Shown piece by piece: positions 45,587-54,124 of a DNA stretch of 64,000 nucleotides. The notes under the pieces were generated by a model that was not told the DNA's origin, did no database searches, and saw only the letters and a list, made by a program, of their open reading frames with translations. The stretch is from the NCBI GenBank assembly GCA_039816955.1, contig JBCBWU010000010.1, positions 3,563 through 67,562 on the forward strand. Reading direction: 5' to 3'. Position 1 is the stretch's first letter, and each line of letters starts with the position of its first letter. The position numbers were made by a program, and so were the translations under genes. The stretch is from Lewinella sp039816955 (GTDB lineage: Bacteria; Bacteroidota; Bacteroidia; Chitinophagales; Saprospiraceae).

Positions 45587-46897
45587 ATGAGAACGAGGAA
45601 GTATACCTCCTTTCTACTTTATACCCTAAATACGATTGCCCTTTTCGCCTTACTCGTATCCTGCTCAGGATCTACTGAAATTGTCTTTACGAGTGGACCA
45701 GACGACTCCGGCACCGTTCAACGACTGGTGGATGAGTTTAATGCCCAGTACGCTGGAGAATTTTATGTCGACTTCCAAGTTAAATCAAGACTGTCCGACG
45801 AGTACTACCGTGAATTAGAAAGAGAGTTGAGCAGTGGCACCTCCGATATCGACCTACTCAGTGCCGACGTCGTCTGGACGTCCACTTTTGCCGAACAAGG
45901 CTGGGTCAAAGATCTCTCTCAACTGCTTTTTACCGAATATCAGGCTAAGGATTTTGTGCCTACAGCTCTTAACTCGGTCAGCTACCGCAATAGCGTTTGG
46001 GGAGTCCCCTGGTATACCGACTTGGGCATCCTTTACTACCGTAAAGATCTACTACAGAAGTACGGCTATAATAATCCTCCCACTACCTGGGCACAGGTCC
46101 GTAGCATTTCTCAGAAGATCCAGAACGATAACTTTATCAAATACGGTTATTTATTCCAGGGAGGGAACTACGAAGGAGGAGTGGCTAATGCTTGCGAATT
46201 CATCTGGAACGCTGGCGGCCAAATCATGCTCAGTGACTTAACAATGGCTAGTGATGACCCACACATCCCCCTAATGAATATCAATAGCGACGAAGCAATT
46301 GATGGCCTGCAAGAAGCAGTATCACTCGTATCCAATGGGATTGCTCCCGTGGATGTGCATACGCACAAAGAAGGAGAATCGCTCCGGGCCTTTAGAAATG
46401 GGGATGCACTATTTATGCGTTCTTGGCCAGGTGTTTATACTCGAATCCTGAATAATGGTTCACAAATTACCGAAGATGCGCTAGGAGTTACCGCCCTACC
46501 GGTCAGCAAAAATGGTACTTCTTCTTACAGCTGCCTGGGCGGTTGGAATCTTATGCTAAGTGCCACTTCTACCGCCGAGGAACAAGAAGCAGCCTGGACC
46601 TTTATTCGATTCTTGACCGCTGAGGCTCAACAGCGCACCCTAGCTAGGCAAGCAGGGCTTTTACCAACGCTTGGCAACTTGTATAATGATGAGGGACTTC
46701 TAGCGGCCGTACCAGCTCTTAGCCTGGCTAAAAAAGTGATGCCTAATGCCCGCTTGCGCCCGGTCACCCCATTATACATGGAATATGCGCCGGATATTTC
46801 CCAAACCTTTAGTCAAGTGATACAGGGCAAGCTGACCGCGGTGGCCGCAGTGGAAAGTATGGAAAACCTATTCCAAGAATCTGTATCTCCTCAGTAA
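45587..46897 (+). CDS. Extracellular sugar-binding lipoprotein (ABC transporter family 1)
   Basis: A 436-residue periplasmic-type solute-binding lipoprotein. The signal peptide ends in the lipobox LLVSC (then SGSTEIVF). The fold is family 1 of extracellular solute-binding proteins: GTVQRLVDEFNAQYAGEF, then LLSADVVWTSTFAEQGWVKDL, AFRNGDALFMRSWPGVY and LGGWNLMLSATSTAEEQEAA, a pattern for maltose or other oligosaccharides. No ABC permease or ATPase lies nearby, so the partner must be elsewhere. A broken copy of its central part follows directly. Confidence 0.88.
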   Translation: MRTRKYTSFLLYTLNTIALFALLVSCSGSTEIVFTSGPDDSGTVQRLVDEFNAQYAGEFYVDFQVKSRLSDEYYRELERELSSGTSDIDLLSADVVWTSTFAEQGWVKDLSQLLFTEYQAKDFVPTALNSVSYRNSVWGVPWYTDLGILYYRKDLLQKYGYNNPPTTWAQVRSISQKIQNDNFIKYGYLFQGGNYEGGVANACEFIWNAGGQIMLSDLTMASDDPHIPLMNINSDEAIDGLQEAVSLVSNGIAPVDVHTHKEGESLRAFRNGDALFMRSWPGVYTRILNNGSQITEDALGVTALPVSKNGTSSYSCLGGWNLMLSATSTAEEQEAAWTFIRFLTAEAQQRTLARQAGLLPTLGNLYNDEGLLAAVPALSLAKKVMPNARLRPVTPLYMEYAPDISQTFSQVIQGKLTAVAAVESMENLFQESVSPQ

Positions 46898-46967
46898 GCT
46901 AAAAACTCACCCCGGATGGACCAATTGGACTGCGATTTTGATGAATTAGTGCCACACTAGTCCCAGT

Positions 46968-47207
46968 GTGTGCACCGTTGGCCCCGTAAGTACCCAATAT
47001 CTGTATGTGGGCCAAGACTTTTCTTACGGTATCGCCCCCGCCGATGTCTTCCCCTATCAGGAAGCAGAGTCGCTGGCGGCCTTTAAGATCGGCGATGCCC
47101 TTTTCATGCGCTCCTGGCCAGCATTTACAAACCTACAGCAGCATTTACGGCTCTGCTTACCCAAATGGGTAAAGTCATTTTCTTTATCTTTCGGCTATAG
47201 CAGTTAG
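46968..47207 (+). pseudogene. Degraded fragment of a second solute-binding protein gene
   Basis: This stretch encodes YGIAPADVFPYQEAESLAAF and GDALFMRSWPA, which match GIAPVDVHTHKEGESLRAF and GDALFMRSWPG in the intact upstream gene. After SWP the frame shifts and similarity fades, and the N-terminal and C-terminal parts are missing. It is best read as the residue of a tandem duplication. It ends before the start of the AsmA-like gene. Confidence 0.75.
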
Positions 47208-47315
47208 GGCCGTGCATTGGGGCTTCTAAATTTGGTCGCTTTTATGGATAAGCACTGCCTTAAGCTCTTCAATCCCAGCTTGATATCTGTAGGACTACCA
47301 TATATAAAACACACC

Positions 47316-50300
47316 ATGAAGCTCGACTTTCTTCAGCGACGTAAATTTTGGAAAAGGTTTATACTATTCAGTACCCTAATCCCAATCTCATTGATTGGAG
47401 CCGTAACCTTCATCGTTTATCAGACGCAAGATGGGCTTATACAGAATGAAATAGACGCCTTAAATAAAACCTACGAAGGATCAATTGTAATCGGAGATAC
47501 GCATATAGCGCCCTTCAAAAACTTTCCTTATATCTCCGTAAAAGTCGATAGTGTTAAAGTATACGAGACAAAAGAAAAGGATGCTGATCTGATCTTAGAT
47601 GTAGCAGACATATACGTAGGCTTCAATATACGAGACATCATTGCCGCTAACTATGACGTTCAAAAATTACTGATTGAAGACGGTTTTTTTAACATCATCA
47701 AGCATAAAGACGGTAGTATTAATATCGAAAATGCCTTAGCAACACCCAATACAGAAGTGGAGGAAACGGCGCCTTTCGAAGTTCATCTGAAAAATATTGA
47801 ACTTAAGAACCTTGACATCCATAAGTACGATGAAGAGAGTAAACTAGATGTGGAAACTTTTATCCATTGGGCAAAAAGTGGGTTTAAAACCGCTAATCAA
47901 GAAATTGCCACCCACATCGATACAAAATTTGACTTAAACATCATCCAGGATCAAGACACCACTTTCATAAAACACAAACACTTTGAGCTGCATACCGACA
48001 TCGTATTCAATGAGTTGTCCGGCTTAATCGAAGTTGCACCATCTGGCATTAAGATGGAAAATGGTGATTTTAATATACAGGGCAGTATTGAAACGGAAAA
48101 AGACATGGCCCTGGATCTGTATATCAACGGGATAAAACCCAACTTCGATATGTTGATTGCTTTTGCTCCCGAAGACCTTATTCCCATTTTAGAACGGTAT
48201 AATAATGCAGGTGAAATTTATTTCAATGCTGATGTAGTAGGCCCTGTTACCGATGGTCAATTGCCATTTATCGATGTTGAATTCGGGGCAGATGAAGCAT
48301 TTCTAGAAAATGTAGACGTCCGTAAAAAAATTGATAACCTTGGCTTTAAAGGCCACTTCACTAATGGAGCAGATCAGACCCTCGAAACCATGGAGTTCTC
48401 TATTGAAGACTTCACTTCAAAATTAGAATCGGGTAATTTTGTTGCTTCCTTACTAGTGAAAAATTTTGTTGAACCAGAGGTAGATCTTGAGCTAAATACA
48501 GACTTTAAAGTCGAGTTCCTGGCCCAGTTTTTCAACTTGTCGGAAACACAAGACATTTCTGGCGACGTGAAGCTCGACATGCATTTTCACGACATCATAG
48601 ACCTGGAACATCCAGAGAAAACGCTTAACGCACTAGATCAAGCCTATTACAGCGAATTAACTGTTGAAAACCTACACGTAGAATCACCAGATTTAGCGGT
48701 ACCTATTGACGCCTTGGATATGCACTTTGCCATGACCGGTAAGCGCGGGACATTGGATAAATTTGACCTAAAGATGGGAGGCACAGATTTATCCATGCAA
48801 GGTTATGTTTCTGATATTGTAGAAATAGTGCACCATTCAAATACCCCAGTTGAAGCAGAACTAGACATCAGCTCTAACTTCTTAGACATTGCCGAACTGA
48901 CTGGCTTTACGCAAGGGGATATTGCTGGAGTGGATGAGCAAATTGAAGATTTACGGCTACTGCTGAAGGCCAAAACTACGGCGCGTGCTATTACGGAATC
49001 TAAGTACTTACCGGAAGGTGAGTTTGTGGTAGAAAGACTTCATGCACAGTCCAAAATTTTCCCACATGAGTTGCATGATTTTCATGCAGATATGGTCATC
49101 GACAGTAGTTTCATAAAGATTATTGATTGCTATGGTTTTATAGACAAGTCTGATTTCAAGGTCAATGGTAATGTACAAAACTACGGTGCCTTGATGGAAG
49201 ATAATCTTGCGCAAGGTGTAAACTTGGACGCACCGGTAGAAGCAGAGCTCAACCTAAGCTCAAAGCTGTTGGATATTGCAGAATTGACGGGTTTCACGCA
49301 AGGCGACACCACTGGGATAGATGAGCAGATAGAAGACCTGAAGTTACAATTGAAGTTCAATTCTACTGCTGGTGGATTAACTGCTTACGAATATATCCCC
49401 GTGGGAGAGTTCTTTGTGGAGGATCTACATGCTCAACTGAAACACTATCCCCATGAATTACACGATTTTCATGTGGACGTTCTGATTGATGATCGGGACT
49501 TAAAGATCATAGACTTCACTGGATTTATTGATCAATCGGACTTCCATTTTAATGGCAATATTCACGATTACGGTTTCTGGATGAAAGACACCCTGAATGG
49601 GGATGTAGAGTTGGATATTAGCCTAAATGCTGACTTGCTAAAACTGGAAGACATCTTTTCCTACCAAGGGGAAAACTATGTCCCCGAAGATTATCGCCAC
49701 GAAGAATTTGATAATCTAAAGCTGCACTTTGACGGAGCTATGCATTATAAAGATTCTGAATTACATTCAGTAGATATCGATTTGGATCGGTTTGACGCAA
49801 AAATGCATGTTCACCCGATGCGTTTTGAAGATTTTTCCGGAAGGTTCCACTACGAAGATGAGCATGTGGTCATAGAGCAAATGCACGGCAAGATTGGGCG
49901 CAGTATTTTCGATGTGGATATGAACTATTACCTGGGGGAAGATGAATCGATTAAACTACGAGACAACCATTTTGGCTTAAGCGCCCGATACATCGACTTT
50001 GATCAACTATTCGCTTTCAATCCCACTCCGGCAAGTTCTGCCAAAACAACTGGAACTCAAGAGGCGACAACCGATGATGTAGAAGCACACAGCACTGCCT
50101 TCAATATTTATGAGCTCCCCTTCACCGACATGACCTTTGATGTGGATGTGGAGCACTTTATTTATCACCAGCTTGACTTACAAAAAATTCATAGTAGGCT
50201 AAGAACAACACACGATCATTATATCCATGTGGATACGATGAGTATGCTGGCCGTTGGAGGGCAATTCCTGATGTCAGGTTATTTCAATGGTAGCAATCCT

Positions 50301-50918
50301 GATCGAATTTACTGCAAGCCTAAACTAAAAGTGATTCAAGCTGATATAGATCAGCTACTCTTGAAGTACGAAAACTATGGTTCTGATGAGGTGCTGTCTG
50401 ATTATGTTCATGGTCAACTATCAGCAGACATCACGGGGAATATTCGAATATACCCAGATCTGGTACCAGACATCGATCAATCAGAAATTCATATGGATGT
50501 TGAACTGTTGAATGGTAGCTTAGAAAATTACGAGCCCATCTTGATGTTGTCAGATTACATGGGCGACAAAAACTTGTCTTCTGTTAAGTTTGATACGCTC
50601 CAAAACCATATGGATATTACGAATGGCATTATTACCATACCAAATATGACTATAGAATCCACTTTAGGTCATTACGAGCTATCTGGGGAACAGTCCATGG
50701 TTGGCACACTGGAATATTATGTTCGTATCCCGTGGGCAATTATTAAGGAAGGAGCCCGCTACAAGATATTTGGCGCCAAAAAAACAGAAGAAGGAGAAGT
50801 AACAGAAGATGAAATTGTAGAAATAGACCCCGATAAAAGGACACGATACCTAAATCTTAGGGTAAAAGGTACGCTGGATGATTACAATATCCAGCTAAAG
50901 AAAAAAAGACAAGAGTAG
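47316..50918 (+). CDS. AsmA-like giant envelope protein
   Basis: A 1200-residue protein with one N-terminal membrane segment (RFILFSTLIPISLIGAVTFIVY) and a long repetitive beta-rich body typical of AsmA/YhdP-like proteins that span the periplasm and are thought to move phospholipids to the outer membrane. The N-terminal AsmA pattern is seen in GSIVIGDTHIAPFKNFPYISVKVD. Two 129-residue repeats at residues 511-639 and 640-768 carry DISSNFLDIAELTGFTQGD and NLSSKLLDIAELTGFTQGD. The C-terminus has LSDYMGDKNLSSVKFD and ends in lysine-rich residues. I start at the ATG 47316 (MKLDFLQRRK) because the upstream frame reads into the intergenic region. Confidence 0.82.
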   Translation: MKLDFLQRRKFWKRFILFSTLIPISLIGAVTFIVYQTQDGLIQNEIDALNKTYEGSIVIGDTHIAPFKNFPYISVKVDSVKVYETKEKDADLILDVADIYVGFNIRDIIAANYDVQKLLIEDGFFNIIKHKDGSINIENALATPNTEVEETAPFEVHLKNIELKNLDIHKYDEESKLDVETFIHWAKSGFKTANQEIATHIDTKFDLNIIQDQDTTFIKHKHFELHTDIVFNELSGLIEVAPSGIKMENGDFNIQGSIETEKDMALDLYINGIKPNFDMLIAFAPEDLIPILERYNNAGEIYFNADVVGPVTDGQLPFIDVEFGADEAFLENVDVRKKIDNLGFKGHFTNGADQTLETMEFSIEDFTSKLESGNFVASLLVKNFVEPEVDLELNTDFKVEFLAQFFNLSETQDISGDVKLDMHFHDIIDLEHPEKTLNALDQAYYSELTVENLHVESPDLAVPIDALDMHFAMTGKRGTLDKFDLKMGGTDLSMQGYVSDIVEIVHHSNTPVEAELDISSNFLDIAELTGFTQGDIAGVDEQIEDLRLLLKAKTTARAITESKYLPEGEFVVERLHAQSKIFPHELHDFHADMVIDSSFIKIIDCYGFIDKSDFKVNGNVQNYGALMEDNLAQGVNLDAPVEAELNLSSKLLDIAELTGFTQGDTTGIDEQIEDLKLQLKFNSTAGGLTAYEYIPVGEFFVEDLHAQLKHYPHELHDFHVDVLIDDRDLKIIDFTGFIDQSDFHFNGNIHDYGFWMKDTLNGDVELDISLNADLLKLEDIFSYQGENYVPEDYRHEEFDNLKLHFDGAMHYKDSELHSVDIDLDRFDAKMHVHPMRFEDFSGRFHYEDEHVVIEQMHGKIGRSIFDVDMNYYLGEDESIKLRDNHFGLSARYIDFDQLFAFNPTPASSAKTTGTQEATTDDVEAHSTAFNIYELPFTDMTFDVDVEHFIYHQLDLQKIHSRLRTTHDHYIHVDTMSMLAVGGQFLMSGYFNGSNPDRIYCKPKLKVIQADIDQLLLKYENYGSDEVLSDYVHGQLSADITGNIRIYPDLVPDIDQSEIHMDVELLNGSLENYEPILMLSDYMGDKNLSSVKFDTLQNHMDITNGIITIPNMTIESTLGHYELSGEQSMVGTLEYYVRIPWAIIKEGARYKIFGAKKTEEGEVTEDEIVEIDPDKRTRYLNLRVKGTLDDYNIQLKKKRQE
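48846..49619 (+). repeat. In-frame tandem duplication inside the AsmA-like gene
   Basis: Two 387-bp units (48846-49232 and 49233-49619) encode 129-residue repeats with about half their residues shared. Common segments are LDIAELTGFTQGD, DEQIEDL, HELHDFH and IIDxxGFID. Synonymous sites have diverged, so the duplication is not recent. A further, more diverged unit may start at 49620 with ELDISLNADLLKLEDIFSYQG-like residues. Confidence 0.85.
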
Positions 50919-51269
50919 ATATCTCCAATCCATGTCATTTTTTCTAATTGAAATAGCTCCAACGTTTGAAATATCAAGCGTATAATTGTTTCTTCGCGTA
51001 AATTCTTGATAGAGTAGTCAGCTGTTGGTTACCAGTCATGTTAGGTGCTAATTGTGTTAGTGATCTGTCTTTTCGTGAATTAACGCGAGCAAGTTCGATC
51101 TAATCTATTAGTAGGCTAATTACTTGAATGACTGATACTTCTGTCCCGCATCTTTTCCGTCGATTGCTTTGTGGGCAGCCAGATTATGACTAGTTTATCC
51201 ATTTAGACTGGAAGTGCATTATGAACAATTTCTTGATTACGACGCTTCCCTACCAAATAAGCAGCTATC
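50919..51269. other. Intergenic region, 351 bp
   Basis: This gap lies between the AsmA-like gene and the desaturase gene, both on the plus strand. I see no open frame with coding character, no strong hairpin with a T tract and no clear TTG/TAnnTTTG promoter. The long leader could carry regulation of the desaturase, but nothing in it can be named. Confidence 0.3.
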
Positions 51270-52391
51270 ATGCAACAAATGACGAAAAACAAGCCTGTAA
51301 AGTTTAACCGTAAAAGTGAGCCTGAATTTTTCCAGGAACTTCACAAAAGAGTTAATCAGTATTTTACGGATCACCAAATTTCCAAGCATGCCAATGGTAA
51401 TATGGTGTTCAAAACTGCTTTTATGATCAGCCTATACTTTGTGCCGTTCATACTACTTCTACTTGGTTTTGCCGAGACTTTCTGGGGAAGCATGGTATTA
51501 TGGACCCTCATGGGGCTCGGTATGTCTGGCATCGGACTCTCCGTTATGCATGATGCCAACCATGGTGCCTATTCCAGCAATAAGAATGTAAACGGTGCCT
51601 TGGGCTTCATCCTCAACTTCGTTGGGGGCTACCACATCAACTGGAAAATACAGCACAATTTGCTTCACCATTCTTACACTAACATTCACGGTTACGATGA
51701 GGATATTGAGCAAGATGTCTTCAGATTCACCCCCGATAAGGAATTTGATCGCAAGTACCGTTTCCAGGCTTTTTACGCTCCAGTACTGTACAGCCTAATG
51801 ACCATTTTCTGGGTAGTGTATAAAGACTTTAACCAAGTCAAGCGTTACAATCGCTATGATTTGCTCAAAACGGAAGGACTCAGCTACCGCAAAGCCATAA
51901 CCCAGGTGTGGGTTTATAAAATACTGTATGTGCTAGCCACCTTTGTATTACCTATTTTGATACTAGACTTTCCGTGGTGGCAGACCCTAATTGGCTTCAT
52001 GACCATGCACTTCATCTGCGGCCTTATCCTGGCTTTGATCTTTCAACCCGCTCACGTACTGGAAGATACCAGCTTCTTTAAGCCCGATGAGGGCGGGAGT
52101 GTTGAAAACAATTGGGCGGTGCACCAACTCCTCACTACTGCAAACTTTGCCAATAGAAGCACTTTCTTCTCCTGGTTTGTGGGAGGCTTAAACTATCAGG
52201 TTGAGCACCATTTATTCCCCCACATTTGCCATGTGCACTACCGTAAATTGTCTCCGATTGTGAAAGCTACCGCCGAGGAGTACAATATCCCCTACCACCA
52301 ACACGAAACCTTTTTCAGTGCGGTGGCCAGTCACTTCAAGATGCTACACGATTTGGGAACGGGACGGTACGACGCAAGAATGGCGAGCTAA
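51270..52391 (+). CDS. Membrane fatty acid desaturase (acyl-lipid/acyl-CoA, front-end type)
   Basis: A 373-residue di-iron enzyme that inserts double bonds in fatty acyl chains. The three histidine boxes are HDANHGAYSS, HNLLHHSYTN and QVEHHLFPHICH. The glutamine in the third box is typical of front-end and linoleoyl-type desaturases, although no cytochrome b5 domain is fused. Four hydrophobic segments are visible, such as MISLYFVPFILLLLGFAE. It starts at MQQMTKNKPVKF, with no operon partner. Temperature- or membrane-fluidity-dependent control is common for such genes but nothing here shows it. Confidence 0.92.
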   Translation: MQQMTKNKPVKFNRKSEPEFFQELHKRVNQYFTDHQISKHANGNMVFKTAFMISLYFVPFILLLLGFAETFWGSMVLWTLMGLGMSGIGLSVMHDANHGAYSSNKNVNGALGFILNFVGGYHINWKIQHNLLHHSYTNIHGYDEDIEQDVFRFTPDKEFDRKYRFQAFYAPVLYSLMTIFWVVYKDFNQVKRYNRYDLLKTEGLSYRKAITQVWVYKILYVLATFVLPILILDFPWWQTLIGFMTMHFICGLILALIFQPAHVLEDTSFFKPDEGGSVENNWAVHQLLTTANFANRSTFFSWFVGGLNYQVEHHLFPHICHVHYRKLSPIVKATAEEYNIPYHQHETFFSAVASHFKMLHDLGTGRYDARMAS

Positions 52392-52416
52392 TAGCAATTT
52401 GCTAAAATAAGCTTAG

Positions 52417-52451
52417 GCGCCATCAGGAGATAACAAGTCCTCTGATGGCGC
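52417..52451. terminator. Hairpin between convergent desaturase and zinc-ribbon genes
   Basis: GCGCCATCAG (52417-52426) pairs with CTGATGGCGC (52442-52451), a perfect 10-bp stem with a 15-base loop. It is flanked by AATAAGCTTAG on the left and TCTCTTGTTG on the right. The T tract is weak on the plus strand, but its place between convergent genes makes termination in both directions likely. Confidence 0.7.
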
Positions 52452-52472
52452 TCTCTTGTTGTACACCCTCAG

Positions 52473-53081
52473 CTAGCTCAGGTACTCCTGTTCATTAGCT
52501 CGATTGAACTCCTGAACGATGAGGCCAATCTCTTTTTCCGCATCATCGCTCAACAGAATACGGCCTTTGTGCTGGTCGATAAGCCCGTTGAGGAGGTCGG
52601 CACTCACCTTATCTCTTTTGACGTAATCATTGAGTTTTCCCACCAGCAGAAATGGCATCCGGAGGAAAGATGGAACCGACCACCAACCGAGTAGTAAGGA
52701 AAGGGACAGGGATTTTCGCAAGTCTCTTTTCCCACAATTCTTGCAAATAATAGAAGTTTGGGAGCTATCAAAAGACGTAATTAAAGCACCAATTAGCGTA
52801 TCATAACGATAACCCCGTAGCTCACTATTTTGCTGGCAGTTAGGGCATGTAGAAGAGGTGATTATTTTCAGCAAAGCAGCTCTTTCCGGGCTACTAAGTT
52901 CTCGAGTTTCGGCTTCTACCCACTGCACTAGGTCTGTTCCAAGTCCTCTACGCTTGATCTCGGCTAGCAAGACCGGCACCACTTCTCGCTTGAGCGATTG
53001 TGACTCTTGCTTAGCAATGCGGATGATACGAGCGTCCGTAAAGCTCTTGTAGTTCGCCCGGATTTCGTCGATGTTATACAT
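52473..53081 (-). CDS. Uncharacterised protein with a zinc-ribbon-like domain
   Basis: A 202-residue protein I do not recognise. Helical at the N-terminus (YKSFTDARIIRIAKQESQSL, EVVPVLLAEIKRRG), it then carries TCPNCQQNS and CKNCGKRD, two CxxC pairs about 38 residues apart, a zinc-ribbon-like arrangement. A hydrophobic stretch follows (SLSLSLLLGWWSVPSFLRMPF), possibly a membrane contact. The C-terminal part is charged and helical. It lies 7 bp behind the M28 peptidase gene, so the two are probably co-transcribed. Confidence 0.7.
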   Translation of the reverse strand: MYNIDEIRANYKSFTDARIIRIAKQESQSLKREVVPVLLAEIKRRGLGTDLVQWVEAETRELSSPERAALLKIITSSTCPNCQQNSELRGYRYDTLIGALITSFDSSQTSIICKNCGKRDLRKSLSLSLLLGWWSVPSFLRMPFLLVGKLNDYVKRDKVSADLLNGLIDQHKGRILLSDDAEKEIGLIVQEFNRANEQEYLS

Positions 53082-53088
53082 AGATGAA

Positions 53089-54057
53089 TCAGAAGTTCTC
53101 TTTATTTGATTCTTTGTAGAGGGCCGCCAAGACTACCTGCCCCACCGCTTGCAGGGTTTGTTTATCAATGATGTCCATATTATCTGCGTGGGTATGATGG
53201 TAGCTCCCGAAGGCTCCGCTTTCTTTAATGTTGATAATATCGATCATGGGAATAGCGGTATTCTCTACAATAAAGCGATGATCGTCCGTATAAAAGCCCG
53301 CGCTTCGGTTCACGAAGTATTTGCCGTGCCGCATAGCCTGGGCAAGCCGCCAGATTTTCTCTACTTCCTGCGGAGCGCTCTGTCGAGAAAAGCCCTCCTT
53401 GGGGAAAGTGGCCTGTTTAGCCCCTACCATGTCCAGTAGAATCCCGTACTTAACCTCATAGTCCTGTTCGTGTACATTCTTTGACCAGTACTGCGATCCG
53501 AGGCCCCAGGAATAATCATTACCTGGTTGGTCCGAGCCATAGTCCTCCGCATCAAAGAAGATTACATCTACGCCCATCGGTATGGGGTTATTCTTGAGTT
53601 GTCGGGCAATTTCGAGAATGACTGCTACACCACTCGCTCCGTCATCTGCTCCATCAATGGGGCGATCAGTTGCGGTGGTGTCTTTATCGGCAATATGCCT
53701 GGTATCATAATGGGCGCAGAGGAGTATTCTTTCCTTGATTTGTGGATTGTAACGCCCGATGATATTTGTCCCATCTAAGGTTTGGCCGTTGTAAGCTGTT
53801 GCTTGAAACGCCTGCGGCATCACCGCAAAACCGGAAGACTGAAGTGTTTCTACGAGCCAGTTTTTACAGTTCTCGTGTTCAGGCGTGTTCATATAGCGAT
53901 GACCAAATTCTACCTGCTGTTCCAGGAAGACAAAACAACTATCTGCATTAAATTGAGGAATCGCAACGATAAGGTTCTCTTGCGGAACCTTATCCGTTTT
54001 GTCAAACTCACAAGCCAACGACATTACGATTACTAAGAACAGCGCGCAGCTTCGCAT
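53089..54057 (-). CDS. M28-family metallopeptidase/glutaminyl cyclase-like lipoprotein
   Basis: A 322-residue zinc-dependent enzyme. The N-terminus is a lipoprotein signal (MRSCALFLVIVMSLAC, then EFDKTD), so it is anchored in the envelope. The M28 metal site is seen in HYDTR, GADDGASG, FFDAEDYG and the late HHTHADN. WGLGSQYW after DAEDYG resembles glutaminyl-peptide cyclotransferases, which convert N-terminal Gln to pyroglutamate; this is a real alternative to an aminopeptidase. T9SS substrates often receive N-terminal pyroglutamate in this phylum, which makes the cyclase role appealing, but it is inference. Confidence 0.85.
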   Translation of the reverse strand: MRSCALFLVIVMSLACEFDKTDKVPQENLIVAIPQFNADSCFVFLEQQVEFGHRYMNTPEHENCKNWLVETLQSSGFAVMPQAFQATAYNGQTLDGTNIIGRYNPQIKERILLCAHYDTRHIADKDTTATDRPIDGADDGASGVAVILEIARQLKNNPIPMGVDVIFFDAEDYGSDQPGNDYSWGLGSQYWSKNVHEQDYEVKYGILLDMVGAKQATFPKEGFSRQSAPQEVEKIWRLAQAMRHGKYFVNRSAGFYTDDHRFIVENTAIPMIDIINIKESGAFGSYHHTHADNMDIIDKQTLQAVGQVVLAALYKESNKENF

Positions 54058-54124
54058 TTTTATACTTGATTTTACTTGCTTGCAGGGTGCACCTTACTAC
54101 AACAGCAGTGTCCACGCTCCTGCC

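Noticed and set aside
45399..45590. A 63-codon plus-strand frame before the solute-binding gene
   Set aside because: It has no conserved pattern and lies in the divergent promoter region with the TATTTTTG box.
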